Shown here one piece after another: positions 37,318-49,442 of a stretch of 64,000 nucleotides of DNA; position 1 is the first letter of the stretch; each line of letters begins with the position of its first letter. This stretch comes from Bifidobacterium moukalabense DSM 27321 (GTDB lineage: Bacteria; Actinomycetota; Actinomycetes; Actinomycetales; Bifidobacteriaceae): the NCBI RefSeq assembly GCF_000522505.1, contig NZ_AZMV01000001.1:1-64000 (forward strand). The letters are read 5' to 3'. Position numbers and translations under genes: made by a program. Below the pieces are notes generated by a model. That model was not told the origin of the DNA, searched no databases, and was given only the letters and a program-made list of their open reading frames with translations.

Positions 37318-37919
37318 AGATCCTCAAGTGCGTCCGGAATCGGGTTTTCGTCAAGGTTGATGGTGAAGAGGCGGTATTTGCCGTCATACAGCCCGGCCTC
37401 GTATTCGGTGGTGAAGCCCATCTTGCGAAACAATTCGATCGTCCGTTCGTCACGATAGTCGGAATATGACGTCACCAACGGGCTGCGTTTGTTCCGTAAG
37501 GCGTTTCCTTTGATGCATATCAGCGCATCGCGCAATGCGAAGAACCCCATTTGGATTCCCCTGCAGTCCACCGAGCGGGCAAGCGCCGAGATATGGTAAT
37601 GCCCTCGATTGTTGAACCATGTGCCGCCATCCACGATGCGGATCCAGCAGACGGACGTCACCTCGTCCGTTTTCCAATCCACCATACGCATGGAAATCCG
37701 CACCCGGTCCTTCTCATTGTTCACCGTGTACGGAAGTGCCGAAATCATGCATTCGACCTCATACTCCCACGGTTGAAGAAATCGATCGCCGACCTTGATG
37801 GCCGTCACCATCGCCCCTGAGCCTCTTGCCACCGGGACGGCGCATCGCATGGGCGCGATGTCATCCCAATGATTCAGGTTCAGGTCAACCCATCGTAATT
37901 CGCGCGCGACGTTCAGCAT
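37314..37919 (-). CDS. Putative GNAT-type acetyltransferase
   Basis: 201 residues from ATG 37919 (MLNVARELRWVDLNLNH). The tail YRDERTIELFRKMGFTTEYE looks like the last helix-strand of GNAT acetyltransferases, and CRGIQMGFFALRDALICIKG may be the acetyl-CoA-binding segment. A classic Q/RxxGxG/A motif is not evident, so assignment is tentative. It overlaps the 3' end of a 50-residue gene by 35 bases. Confidence 0.5.
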   Translation of the reverse strand: MLNVARELRWVDLNLNHWDDIAPMRCAVPVARGSGAMVTAIKVGDRFLQPWEYEVECMISALPYTVNNEKDRVRISMRMVDWKTDEVTSVCWIRIVDGGTWFNNRGHYHISALARSVDCRGIQMGFFALRDALICIKGNALRNKRSPLVTSYSDYRDERTIELFRKMGFTTEYEAGLYDGKYRLFTINLDENPIPDALEDL

Positions 37920-38037
37920 CAAGACGTTCCATATAGCAGCGGAGAGCCATGTATGACATACGCTCGTCTCGTTCCACCCAGCGGCGGTACTCCTTCCGTA
38001 TTATCCTCAGCTCCTCCTCGGTGGGTCTTCCCCGCAT
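37885..38037 (-). CDS. Small basic/acidic hypothetical protein (50 residues)
   Basis: MRGRPTEEELRIIRKEYRRW then VERDERMSYMALRCYMERLD and AERRARITMG. AAAGGA lies 9 bases before the ATG. Strongly charged and helical. It has a real-looking coding pattern and overlaps the downstream acetyltransferase-like gene, which suggests a two-gene operon. No family recognised. The 245 bases upstream are A+T-rich and hold no gene. Confidence 0.5.
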   Translation of the reverse strand: MRGRPTEEELRIIRKEYRRWVERDERMSYMALRCYMERLDAERRARITMG

Positions 38038-38206
38038 GTCGGATTATCCTTTCTTAAGGTTTCATATACCTACAGCCTAGGCCATTCGTCATACAAAGCA
38101 GGACTTCACGCCAAATATTTTACAGCCACATACCAATATTAAAAGAAACTATTCCCACGGAAACCAGTTCTTATCGTGATTTCTGCTTTTCTCGGCGATA
38201 GTGAAA

Positions 38207-38237
38207 CAGCCGCTCCACCTTGATGGCGGAGCGGCTG
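38207..38237. terminator. Stem-loop terminator (probably of the LOG-family gene)
   Basis: CAGCCGCTCC at 38207-38216 pairs with GGAGCGGCTG at 38228-38237, with three more G-C/wobble pairs toward the loop. On the minus strand it is followed by TTTCACTATC, a weak U-tract. Confidence 0.55.
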
Positions 38238-38282
38238 CATACCCATTTTCGACGCGGCATTCCCTATGACGCGGACATCGGT

Positions 38283-38822
38283 TCACGGTCGGTCGGCGAT
38301 GATGCGCCGTATTCCCTTCAGATCGTCGGCGAAGTAGATGCCATGCTGACGTTCGGGAGTGGAGAATCCCGCGGCGATCATGCGGTCGAGCAACGATTTC
38401 ATATCATCATAGAAGCCGTTGAGATTGTAGAAGATGCAAGGCCGGGTCAGCTGGTTGAGGCAGATTTTCGAGACGACCTCGCTGACCTCCTCAAGCGTGC
38501 CGGTACCGCCGGGAAAGGCGATGAACACGTCGCCGAGCTCGATCATCCTGGTGCGACGTTCCGTGATATCCGGCACGACATGCAGTTCGGTGAGACCGTT
38601 GTGCTCAACACCCCGATCCACGAACATCTGCGCCTCGATGCCGGTCACCTCGCCGCCTGCCGCCATGACCGTGTCGGCGATCACACCCATCAGCCCCTCG
38701 TCGGATCCGCCATAGACCAGCCGATTGCCGCTTTCGGCTATCCATGTCGCCAGTTCCACGACGGCTTCCTTGAACGTGGGGTCATTGCCTTCATGCGCAC
38801 CTAGGTACACCGTGATGTTCAT
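38283..38822 (-). CDS. LOG-family nucleotide 5'-monophosphate phosphoribohydrolase
   Basis: 179 residues with the family motifs GGSDEGLMGVIAD and PGGTGTLEEVSEV, plus the conserved Arg in ITERRTRM. LOG proteins release free base from (cytokinin-)riboside monophosphates; older databases label them lysine decarboxylases. GGAAAG precedes the ATG. A single gene with its own gap to the next transporter operon. Confidence 0.92.
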   Translation of the reverse strand: MNITVYLGAHEGNDPTFKEAVVELATWIAESGNRLVYGGSDEGLMGVIADTVMAAGGEVTGIEAQMFVDRGVEHNGLTELHVVPDITERRTRMIELGDVFIAFPGGTGTLEEVSEVVSKICLNQLTRPCIFYNLNGFYDDMKSLLDRMIAAGFSTPERQHGIYFADDLKGIRRIIADRP

Positions 38823-38899
38823 GCATATCTCGCTTTCCGTCCGCCGACCAGTCTACAAGAAGGGGCGTCTTCCATGAGACCCACCCAACCGCTGCGGAC

Positions 38900-39727
38900 C
38901 TAGTTACGGAAGGACCAGTGCCAGTAGCCGGTACGGTATGCGAGCAGCAACGCCACGGCGGGTATCGCCATGCAGATCAGGTAGAACAGCCAGTCGACAC
39001 CATGCAGACGTGACGTACGCGCCTGACTGCGCGGAGCATCGCCGCCGAATCCACGTGCCTCCATGGCCGTGGCGAGCTTGGTTCCGCGGCGAATCGATAC
39101 GACCAGCAGACTAAAGGCCTGCATGAACACGCGCCTGATGGCGCTGCCGTCCCCAAGGCCGCGCGAACGACGCGACAGGCCCAGGGCGCGCCAATCATCC
39201 TGCAGCAGCGTGACCATACGCATGCCGGCCAAGCCACCATACACGAATTTCGACGGCAGATGCAGAATCTGCACCAGACCGTCGGCCAGATCGGTCGGGT
39301 CGAGTCCAAGCGCGAAGATCACACCGGGTACCGCGATGGCGGCGACACGCAGGAACGTTGCGGCACCCGCATACAGCGAGCCCTCCGACACCGCCATAAG
39401 ACCGAATCTGAACAGTATCGCACCGGAAGCGGTGCCATACAAGGTCACGGAGACGAAACTCCCCACCGCGGCGATCCACACCATCCATGTTCTGCGCAGC
39501 ACCATCAACGGATTCACGCCACCGATCCACAACAGCGCGAAGTCGATCAGCAGCGCCGTGGAGGCTGAGACGACGTCCAAAGACAGGAACATCGGCACGC
39601 ACAGCAGCATGGCCCCGATGAAGCGGCTGACTGGATTCAGTTTCGCGATGAACCACGACGGCGAGGTCGCCCGCGGTTCATCATGACGCTCCTTATGTGG
39701 TACAACGCCAATGGTCTCCGTCATCAC
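38900..39727 (-). CDS. ECF transporter T component (EcfT, YkoC-type)
   Basis: 275 residues with about six membrane helices, and coupling motif AMEARGFGG near residue 230 (the A-R-G motif that docks the ATPases). Conserved PKL-type start LNPVSRFIGAMLL. Its start overlaps the ATPase gene stop by four bases. Final member of the TPP-controlled ykoE-like cassette. Confidence 0.9.
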   Translation of the reverse strand: MMTETIGVVPHKERHDEPRATSPSWFIAKLNPVSRFIGAMLLCVPMFLSLDVVSASTALLIDFALLWIGGVNPLMVLRRTWMVWIAAVGSFVSVTLYGTASGAILFRFGLMAVSEGSLYAGAATFLRVAAIAVPGVIFALGLDPTDLADGLVQILHLPSKFVYGGLAGMRMVTLLQDDWRALGLSRRSRGLGDGSAIRRVFMQAFSLLVVSIRRGTKLATAMEARGFGGDAPRSQARTSRLHGVDWLFYLICMAIPAVALLLAYRTGYWHWSFRN

Positions 39728-41214
39728 TCCTCCTCGCTCACCACGATGCGGCGCGCATCCAGCGTCTTGATCAGGGTTTCGTCATGAGTGACCATGATCA
39801 CCGCCGAGCCCGCGTCGCGCGCACTTGCGATAAGTTCCACCATCTCCGTCCACGTGGTGAAATCCTGCCCGAATGTCGGCTCATCCATAATGATCACCTT
39901 CGGCGCGGCCGCCAGCATGGACGCCACCGAAAGCCTCCTCTTCTCGCCACCCGACAACGTGAATGGGTTGGCGGGTGCGAATCGTTTGAGATTCATGCGT
40001 TCCAGCATCCCATCGGCGATGGCGTAGGTCTCCTCATCGGATTTGCCCATGGATTTCGGCCCGATTGCCACTTCATCGCGCACGTTGGAGGCGACGAACT
40101 GATGCTCCGGCTCCTGGAACACCATACCGATACGGCCGAGCAGATCACGGCTTTTCCAGGTGAACGGATCATTCTCTCGACGTGCCGGCATCATGGAGTC
40201 GGCTACGCGCACATGGCCGGCAATCGGTTTGAGCAGGCCGGCCAGGGTCAACGCCAAGGTGGATTTGCCCACGCCGTTCCTGCCGGTAAGCGCGGCGACC
40301 TCCCCTGCATGGAAACGTACATTGATATGCTCGCCCAGGGGGAAGCTGCGGCCGAAACTCAGATCATCGGCATACAGCACCACATCGCGGCCATGCCCTG
40401 ATCGGGTTGGGGCATGGCTTGCGATTTCACGCCCCGGTACCCACGCGCCGCCTTCGGCGAGCACATCGCCCATGACGCTGAACACCTCTTCGGGGGTGCC
40501 GTCCGCAATGACGCCGCCTTCATATGAATCATCGTTCGGCCTGCCCAACACGATCACACGGTCCACAAGGTCAAGCCACACGTCAATGTGGTGCTCCACC
40601 ACCACCAACGTCTCATGCCCCTGCTCAAGCACCTGCCTGACCGCGTCATGCACTTCCTGCACACCTTCCGGATCCAGGTTCGCGGTCGGCTCATCAAGCA
40701 GCAGCAGTCCGGGATGCATGGCGAGCACGCCGGCCAACGCCAGCCGTTGCCGCTGGCCGCCGGACAGCCGGCGCGTGGAATGATCCGTACGCATGTACCC
40801 CAATCCCACGACGTCGAGGGATTCGCGCACACGCTTCCAGATAACGTCACGTCCAAGGCCAAGATTCTCGCAGCCGAACGCGGTATCGTCGCCCGCACGT
40901 TCAAGAATCGTCTGGGCGTCCGGATCCTGCATCACCAGACCGCTCCTGCCGCGGGCCGCACGTGAATCGATCCCGTCGATCCGCAGGCTGCCTTCCTGCT
41001 CGCCCTCATCGTCGCCACCGAGCACGCCGGCCAATCCCGCCATCAGCGTGCTTTTGCCGGCACCGGATGCGCCGAGCAGCAGCACACGCTCCCCCGGCCT
41101 GATTTCAAAATCGACATGTCGCAACGCGAAATCCTTACGCGATGCATGCCTCCATCCCCAGTCGACCGCCTTCACACCGGCCGCGACCACGGCTCCGGCT
41201 TCATCCGTCGTCAT
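39724..41214 (-). CDS. ECF transporter duplicated ATPase (YkoD-type)
   Basis: 496 residues made of two ABC ATPase halves. Half one: Walker A GASGAGKST, Q-loop MQDPDAQT, LSGGQRQRLALAG, LLLLDEPTANLD. Half two (from ~residue 265): GRNGVGKST, FQEPEHQFVASNV, LSGGEKRRLSVAS, VIIMDEPTFGQD. A fused pair of ECF ATPases powering uptake by the YkoE-type S protein. Confidence 0.93.
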   Translation of the reverse strand: MTTDEAGAVVAAGVKAVDWGWRHASRKDFALRHVDFEIRPGERVLLLGASGAGKSTLMAGLAGVLGGDDEGEQEGSLRIDGIDSRAARGRSGLVMQDPDAQTILERAGDDTAFGCENLGLGRDVIWKRVRESLDVVGLGYMRTDHSTRRLSGGQRQRLALAGVLAMHPGLLLLDEPTANLDPEGVQEVHDAVRQVLEQGHETLVVVEHHIDVWLDLVDRVIVLGRPNDDSYEGGVIADGTPEEVFSVMGDVLAEGGAWVPGREIASHAPTRSGHGRDVVLYADDLSFGRSFPLGEHINVRFHAGEVAALTGRNGVGKSTLALTLAGLLKPIAGHVRVADSMMPARRENDPFTWKSRDLLGRIGMVFQEPEHQFVASNVRDEVAIGPKSMGKSDEETYAIADGMLERMNLKRFAPANPFTLSGGEKRRLSVASMLAAAPKVIIMDEPTFGQDFTTWTEMVELIASARDAGSAVIMVTHDETLIKTLDARRIVVSEEE

Positions 41215-41319
41215 CTATAGGTTCTCCATTCCGCGGTATTCCCCGACCATATGAAGAGGGTTCGCGGCGTACGCAACAGGTACATCGCAAACCCTCGCCC
41301 GTCTTGCATGCGCCGATGA

Positions 41320-41931
41320 TCAGACCAGTTCCTGCGCACGTCCGGATTCGAAGCGGTCGAGTACGCCGGTCTTCGCCAACGCGAACTGCACCACCCACAT
41401 GAAGGCGCCGCCCATCACCGCGCCGGAGATCACGCAGCAGATGGTGAACGTGCTGCCCTGCAACACGGTCCAGCCGGAATGGGTAAGCCAGTCATAGGCG
41501 CCATTGAACAGACCCGTAAGCGCACCGGCCAAAGTGACGGAGACGATATTCCACTTCTTATAGGCGAATACGGCGAAGCCGATTTCCGCACCGAGACCTT
41601 GGAACATGCCGACGATCAAGGAGCCGCCGATGCCGAATGGATTGCCCATAAGCGCCTCGATGAGCGCGGCCACGGTCTCCGCGAAAAGCGCGGCACCCGG
41701 CTTGCGTACGATGATGGCCGCCAGAGGCCCCGCGAATAGCCACATGAAGTCGAACAGGCCTCCCAGTCCGGGTGTCAGGCTGTCGAAGATGCCGATCGGA
41801 ACGGCGTAGATAAGGTCCCAGGCCCAGAAGATCACGCCGGAGGCGACGGCGATGATGGCCGCCACGACGATATCGACCACGCGCCATTTGTTGGAATGTT
41901 TTTTCACTGCGGAAGACTGGATGTCAGTCAT
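41320..41931 (-). CDS. ECF transporter S component, YkoE family (thiamine/HMP)
   Basis: 203 residues with six predicted helices. YkoE-type motifs include FFDxLTPGLGG-like FDSLTPGLGGLFDFMWLFAG, and GNPFGIGGSLIVGMFQGLGAE. It binds the thiamin pyrimidine moiety or thiamin, and the TPP riboswitch directly upstream supports this substrate. Upstream of ATPase and EcfT on the same strand. Confidence 0.92.
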   Translation of the reverse strand: MTDIQSSAVKKHSNKWRVVDIVVAAIIAVASGVIFWAWDLIYAVPIGIFDSLTPGLGGLFDFMWLFAGPLAAIIVRKPGAALFAETVAALIEALMGNPFGIGGSLIVGMFQGLGAEIGFAVFAYKKWNIVSVTLAGALTGLFNGAYDWLTHSGWTVLQGSTFTICCVISGAVMGGAFMWVVQFALAKTGVLDRFESGRAQELV

Positions 41932-41973
41932 GAGTTGTGCCTTTCTCGTCCATCAAGGCACGGGAAAGAGAGA

Positions 41974-42058
41974 CGTCCGTGCGCCGGCATTACCCGGTAT
42001 ACGTTCATACGGTCGAAGCGTTCGCTTCCTCTCAGCCCCAATGGCCCCCGTGTCAGTG
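41974..42058 (-). promoter_or_regulatory. TPP riboswitch (THI element) of the YkoE operon
   Basis: On the minus strand the order GGGGGCCATTGGGGCTGAGA, variable stem, ACCGTATGAACGTATACCGG, then GGGTAATGCCGGCGCACGGA matches the TPP-riboswitch core (CTGAGA and the GAAC-GATAATGCCAGCGNAGGGA region). It ends about 40 bases before the ykoE start. Confidence 0.88.
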
Positions 42059-42096
42059 CCCGATACTACACAAGGCACGCGATTTTCGCCACCGTT

Positions 42097-43221
42097 TCAC
42101 TGCATCGGGGTGCGCATCAGCGATTCGGCGAGCTGTCTGAAGGTCGCGCCAAGCCCGTCAGAGCGCAACGCGCCCTCTTCGGTCAGCACCGCGGGGCGTC
42201 CCGCTTCGGCGGTTTCGCGCAGTTCCGGCTCCAGCGGCAACTGTGCAAGCAACGGCACCTCATATCCCAGATTCTGGGATAGCTGCAGGGACACGCGTTC
42301 GCCTCCGCCTTCGCCGAAAATCCGCAGGCGTTCGCCCTTGTGTTCGAAATAGCTCATGTTCTCGACTACGCCCCGCACCTTCATCGGCACCTGCAACGCC
42401 ACCAAACCGGAACGCACCGCAATGTCGGAGGCGGATGGCTGCGGAGTGGTGACGACCACGAGTTCGGCGTTCGGCAGGGCCTGCGCCACGGAAATCGCCA
42501 TATCCCCGGTGCCCGGCGCCAAATCGAGCAGCAGCACGTCGGGCTCGCCCCACCACACATCCGACAGGAATTGCTCCAGGGAACGCTGCAGGCGTGGGCC
42601 GCGCCAAAGAATCGCACGGTCGGCTCCCGCGAACATGCCGATGGAGATCATCTTCACACCCCAGGCCGTCACCGGCATAAGCATGCCGTTGAGGTTGGTG
42701 GGCTGCGTATGTACGCCGAACAGACGCGGCAGCGAGAAGCCGTAGATGTCGGCGTCGATGGCCGCGGTGTCGTAGCCCAATGCGGCGAAGGTCGCGGCAA
42801 GATTGGCGGTGACCGACGATTTGCCGACACCTCCCTTGCCTGATGCGATGGCGAAGATGCGGGTCTTGATGCCGGGCTTGTTGAACGGGTTCTGTTTGCG
42901 TTCCGCCTTGAGGCCGGCCACCAGCTGGGTGAGCTTGTCGTGGCTCATGGAGCCGACCTTGATATGTGGCTGCAATGTGGCATCCGGATACGAGGCCACC
43001 GCGCCGTTGATCTGGTTCGTGATGGTCTGCGAGAGCGGACAACCTTCCACGGTGAGCTCCACGGCGACGGTCACGTCGTACGTGTTGTCCTCCCCCGTGA
43101 CCGGCATCGCATCGATGGAAGCGATCATGCCCAGGTCGGTTACGGAACGGCCCAGTTCCGGGTCGATCACCTTGCTGAGACGTTCGTAGATTTGCGCTTC
43201 GATCATGCGCTCGTCTGTCAT
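42097..43221 (-). CDS. Mrp/ApbC-type P-loop ATPase (Fe-S cluster carrier)
   Basis: 374 residues. The N-terminal MIP18-like domain (residues 1-100) is followed by the deviant Walker A GKGGVGKSSVTANLAA and DIYGFSLPRL, LLDLAPGTGD and GVVENMSYFEHKG blocks. No CPxC motif is visible at the C-terminus, so metal binding would need another ligand set. Typical role: Fe-S cluster carrier. AAGGAGG precedes the start. Confidence 0.9.
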   Translation of the reverse strand: MTDERMIEAQIYERLSKVIDPELGRSVTDLGMIASIDAMPVTGEDNTYDVTVAVELTVEGCPLSQTITNQINGAVASYPDATLQPHIKVGSMSHDKLTQLVAGLKAERKQNPFNKPGIKTRIFAIASGKGGVGKSSVTANLAATFAALGYDTAAIDADIYGFSLPRLFGVHTQPTNLNGMLMPVTAWGVKMISIGMFAGADRAILWRGPRLQRSLEQFLSDVWWGEPDVLLLDLAPGTGDMAISVAQALPNAELVVVTTPQPSASDIAVRSGLVALQVPMKVRGVVENMSYFEHKGERLRIFGEGGGERVSLQLSQNLGYEVPLLAQLPLEPELRETAEAGRPAVLTEEGALRSDGLGATFRQLAESLMRTPMQ

Positions 43222-43305
43222 GGTTCCTCCTTGTTGCCGCGTACCAGCCTAGCGGTCATGCATGCGGCATGCCAGAGACTCATGGGTTTGCTTACGAGAA
43301 CTGCA

Positions 43306-46002
<2,697 letters not shown>

Positions 46003-49000
46003 CTAATTGTTGAGCGAGCGCAGGAACTGCATCTGCACCACGTCGGCACCGTCGCGCTCGGCGTCGTCCATGCGCGAGGCCGCCACCGACAGTGTGCGCG
46101 CCGGTACGAACATGCCCTCATCCACGCATACACGCGCCGCCTTGCGTACCAGCGAGGCGACTTCGGTTTTCGGCCATACCGGCAGGCCGGCCTGCTCCAG
46201 CACCTGGGTGGCTTCCGGCACGGAGGTCGGTACGGGAATGCATTGTGATTGCGCTCGTGCGATTAGTTCCTGCAATTCGCCTTCCAGTGAGCCGATGCGG
46301 CCCGAGGCGATGCTATCGCTCATGATATAGGCTGCCGCCGCGATGTCGAAACGGTCGCACATCCATTCGGCGTAGGCCAGACGATAGTAGGCGAAGGAGG
46401 CGTCATCACGGTCCAGGGCCACATGCAGGGCGTTGAGGCATGCCGCACGGGCCGGATTCCAATCCTCTTCGCGAGCCAGTTGCACGGCGAGCTTCAGATG
46501 CGACAGCGGATAGGCCGGGGCATAGCGCACCATGGCGTTCAGATGGGGCAACGCGGCCTTCGCGCCCTTGATCTGGGCAAGTATGTCGGCCAGCTCCATA
46601 TGGGCGTAGAACAGATTGTCGGGAATCAGCACGGTGCGCTCACCTTCGGTGGCGAACATGCGATTGTAGATCACCCGTTCCGCATAGGAGTTGAAGTAGC
46701 GTGGCACGCCCGGATTGGCCGCGAACAGCTGGTCCATACGGTCCAACGCCGCTTCGATCATCTCCACGGACTGGTCGATCTGACCGCTGAACAGCAGGTC
46801 GCGCGCCTTCATGCGTTCGGCATCGAGATCGTCGGCCAGCGTGAATGAGAAGTCCGGCGTGTCATTGCCGTCGATCAGCGCACTGGTCACCTGCGTGGCG
46901 AGCCCCGTCAGCTCCGGGTCGCCGATGGCGTTGATGATGTCCATCGCACGCTGCGCCTTGGCCACGGAAGGCATGCCGTCGGCGGCGGCCAGCTGGTGGA
47001 ACTCCCCCACGGCGCGTTGCAGCAGGTCGACGCGTTGGATTGACAGGCCCGATACGTCTTCGCAGCCGAAGAGACTGGCGCTCTCCTTGCTGAACTTCTT
47101 GTCGGAGAGTTCGGGCTCCTCCTGTGAGCCGGTCGGTGAGAACCGGCTGTCACGCAGGTCGAACGTGGCATCGACCGGTTTCAACGCACCCATGCCGTCC
47201 ACGTCCATTTCCGCGTCGAACATGCGGTACGTGGGTACGGGGTTGGTCAGACCGTCCGCATGCAGACGATTCAGGAACTCCTCACGTGTGAAGGTGACCG
47301 TCACCAGATTGCGTACGGTCGGGTTCTTGCGCAACTGGTTCATCGGATCGTCGTCATCGCCGTTGCCGTCGATGTCCGCATCCATCGAGGCGATCATGCC
47401 GGCATCGCCGATGTCGCCTGCCGCCTTCTCGCCGTTCCCATCGTCGGATTGCGGCATGCTGAAGGTCATGTCGTCGAAGTCGATGTCCTTCATCAGGTCT
47501 TCGAATTGGTCGTCGAGCGCCGCATCGTGCTCATCGGTGGACGCGGCCGGATCCGCAGAGGCATCGGAAGGGCGTGTCGGGGCCGTTCGGGACGGATCCC
47601 CATGGAAGTCACCGTCCTTTGGCGCCGCCTTGGACCGTGACGGGCCCATTTCGCCGGTGCGGATGCGTTCGAATGCGCTCAGGGCCTCGCTCATCAGCTC
47701 GCTGATGGCGGAATCCTGTTCGGCGATGGCCTCTTCCAGACCGATGGAGTCGATATGCATCGACACACGCCGTACATGCGGATCGGCGCCGAAACTCAAC
47801 GCCGCCATAAGCAGGCCGATGCGCAGGTTGTAGTCGGCGCTCATGCGTGCACGTTCCGCATCACCCATCTTCACCCATGCATGATGTTCCGGATCATATC
47901 GGGTGGAGGGCATCATGGACACCCCTGCCGAGGTGAAGCCGATCGCCACGTTGCCGTCTTCGAGGCTGCAGCGGAATTCCACATCGAACCGGTACGGCAG
48001 TCGCAGGCTCCGCAGCAGACGTGCCATGGTCTGGCGGTACACCCATTCCGAGCCGCCTTCGGCGATGCATGGCTCGTTCGGCGATTCGTCTTTGGTGGCT
48101 TCGGCGATGCGTCGTCTGGTTTCGTCGGCGATGTCGACGAGTCTGCCGGCGGCCTGAATGCCGTTATCCTGGTGCGGATCGAGGATCGCGCCGAATTCGT
48201 CGTCGGGCTTCAATGCGATCAATGCCGGATTCTCCAGCAATGCCAGATCGATCTGTGCGGCTTCGGCGCGAGTGACCGTATCTTCCGTAGGCAGGCATCC
48301 GATGCGCGCGTTACGTTCCAGCCAGGAGCTTACGGCGGCGAAACGGTTGAGATTGCCTTCGATGTTGAGCGCACGCAGGGCGGCGCCGAACGGCAACGTG
48401 GAATCCCAGGCGAAGAAATAGCAGTTCGAGTAGCTTGACGTGTACAGGTGCAGCGGTTCGGCGCCGTGCACCGCCTCCAACGTCTGGTTCCGTTCGAGCG
48501 CGCCCGCCTCACGCATCAGATCGGCAAAGTAGTCCTCCAATCCGGAGGCACGCATGCCATGCGAACGGGCGCTCATCGTGTCGCGCATGGAACGCCGGAT
48601 GGCCCCCATCGGGGCCTCACGGTTGAGGCGGCGGAAGATGTTGCCCGAGCCGAAGCCGATCAGCAGGCCATTCATCTGCGGCAGCATGTATGCGGCGAGG
48701 AACGCGATGGTCAACGCATCGCGGAATTCCAGGTCGTAACGCATCGCCGGCGGCAGTTTGGCGCGTAGTTGCTCCAGCGTGTATCGGTTGCCGACCTTAA
48801 GCCATGAGGCGAGCCACATCATGCGCCCTCCTTCGGCCCGCCCGACCATGCCACCCTGCGAGGCCTTCACCATTTTCGGCGGATTGGACGGCGAATGGCC
48901 GAAGCGCATGCCATCAGGCAGGGTCAGATCCTCCTCCTTGACGAAGACGAATCGAGGCTCCATACCATGGACGTCCATGGCCGGATCGGCGCCGGCGAAT

Positions 49001-49392
49001 ACACGCGCCTTGCCGTCGGCCAAGGCTATCTGCGCGAAATGATCCTTATCGGTGAACAGGCCGATGGAGAACGCACGCCCTCGGGTCTGGGGCAGTTGGG
49101 CCCAGCCCAATCTCAATCGTCCGGGAACGCCTTCAAAGCCGTCGAACATACGCCGTTTGGTCAACGGACCCAGGCGCACGGCATTGCGGGTCAGCTCGCC
49201 GACCACATCCTGCGGTGCGTTCAGTGCCGCGCCGAACGGATTATCGGAAGCGGCGGCGGACGTGTCGGAGTCACCGTAATCGCCCTGAAGGTGCCTCAAT
49301 GTTTTGCGCACCCCGCGCATAAGGCGATCCAGCATATCCCGGTTTGCGCCCGGTTCATCCGCTGAAGGCGATGATGATGTGAGGTGAGACAT
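46003..49392 (-). CDS. Large protein of unknown function with TPR-like C-terminus
   Basis: About 1129 residues from MSHLTSSSPSADEP (an ATG three codons upstream is an alternative). Residues ~65-190 hold hydrophobic/aromatic blocks (FSIGLFTDKDHFAQIALADG), ~430-620 a compact globular region, ~610-730 an acidic linker (rich in Asp, Ser). From ~800 there are helical repeats (MVRYAPAYPLSHLKLAVQL...AFAYYRLAYAEWM) of TPR type. No catalytic motif is recognised. It is divergent from the polytopic membrane gene with a ~50-base shared promoter. Confidence 0.75.
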   Translation of the reverse strand: MSHLTSSSPSADEPGANRDMLDRLMRGVRKTLRHLQGDYGDSDTSAAASDNPFGAALNAPQDVVGELTRNAVRLGPLTKRRMFDGFEGVPGRLRLGWAQLPQTRGRAFSIGLFTDKDHFAQIALADGKARVFAGADPAMDVHGMEPRFVFVKEEDLTLPDGMRFGHSPSNPPKMVKASQGGMVGRAEGGRMMWLASWLKVGNRYTLEQLRAKLPPAMRYDLEFRDALTIAFLAAYMLPQMNGLLIGFGSGNIFRRLNREAPMGAIRRSMRDTMSARSHGMRASGLEDYFADLMREAGALERNQTLEAVHGAEPLHLYTSSYSNCYFFAWDSTLPFGAALRALNIEGNLNRFAAVSSWLERNARIGCLPTEDTVTRAEAAQIDLALLENPALIALKPDDEFGAILDPHQDNGIQAAGRLVDIADETRRRIAEATKDESPNEPCIAEGGSEWVYRQTMARLLRSLRLPYRFDVEFRCSLEDGNVAIGFTSAGVSMMPSTRYDPEHHAWVKMGDAERARMSADYNLRIGLLMAALSFGADPHVRRVSMHIDSIGLEEAIAEQDSAISELMSEALSAFERIRTGEMGPSRSKAAPKDGDFHGDPSRTAPTRPSDASADPAASTDEHDAALDDQFEDLMKDIDFDDMTFSMPQSDDGNGEKAAGDIGDAGMIASMDADIDGNGDDDDPMNQLRKNPTVRNLVTVTFTREEFLNRLHADGLTNPVPTYRMFDAEMDVDGMGALKPVDATFDLRDSRFSPTGSQEEPELSDKKFSKESASLFGCEDVSGLSIQRVDLLQRAVGEFHQLAAADGMPSVAKAQRAMDIINAIGDPELTGLATQVTSALIDGNDTPDFSFTLADDLDAERMKARDLLFSGQIDQSVEMIEAALDRMDQLFAANPGVPRYFNSYAERVIYNRMFATEGERTVLIPDNLFYAHMELADILAQIKGAKAALPHLNAMVRYAPAYPLSHLKLAVQLAREEDWNPARAACLNALHVALDRDDASFAYYRLAYAEWMCDRFDIAAAAYIMSDSIASGRIGSLEGELQELIARAQSQCIPVPTSVPEATQVLEQAGLPVWPKTEVASLVRKAARVCVDEGMFVPARTLSVAASRMDDAERDGADVVQMQFLRSLNN

Positions 49393-49442
49393 GGTAGCCA
49401 TTCTTTCAATCCAACCCGACATGCAGCCATTAGAATAATGGC

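Noticed and set aside
38220..38804. 194-codon plus-strand frame opposite the LOG gene
   Set aside because: Shadow frame; the LOG motifs are on the minus strand.
46811..47833. 340-codon plus-strand frame
   Set aside because: Shadow of the large minus-strand protein gene (46003-49392); no ribosome site or similarity.
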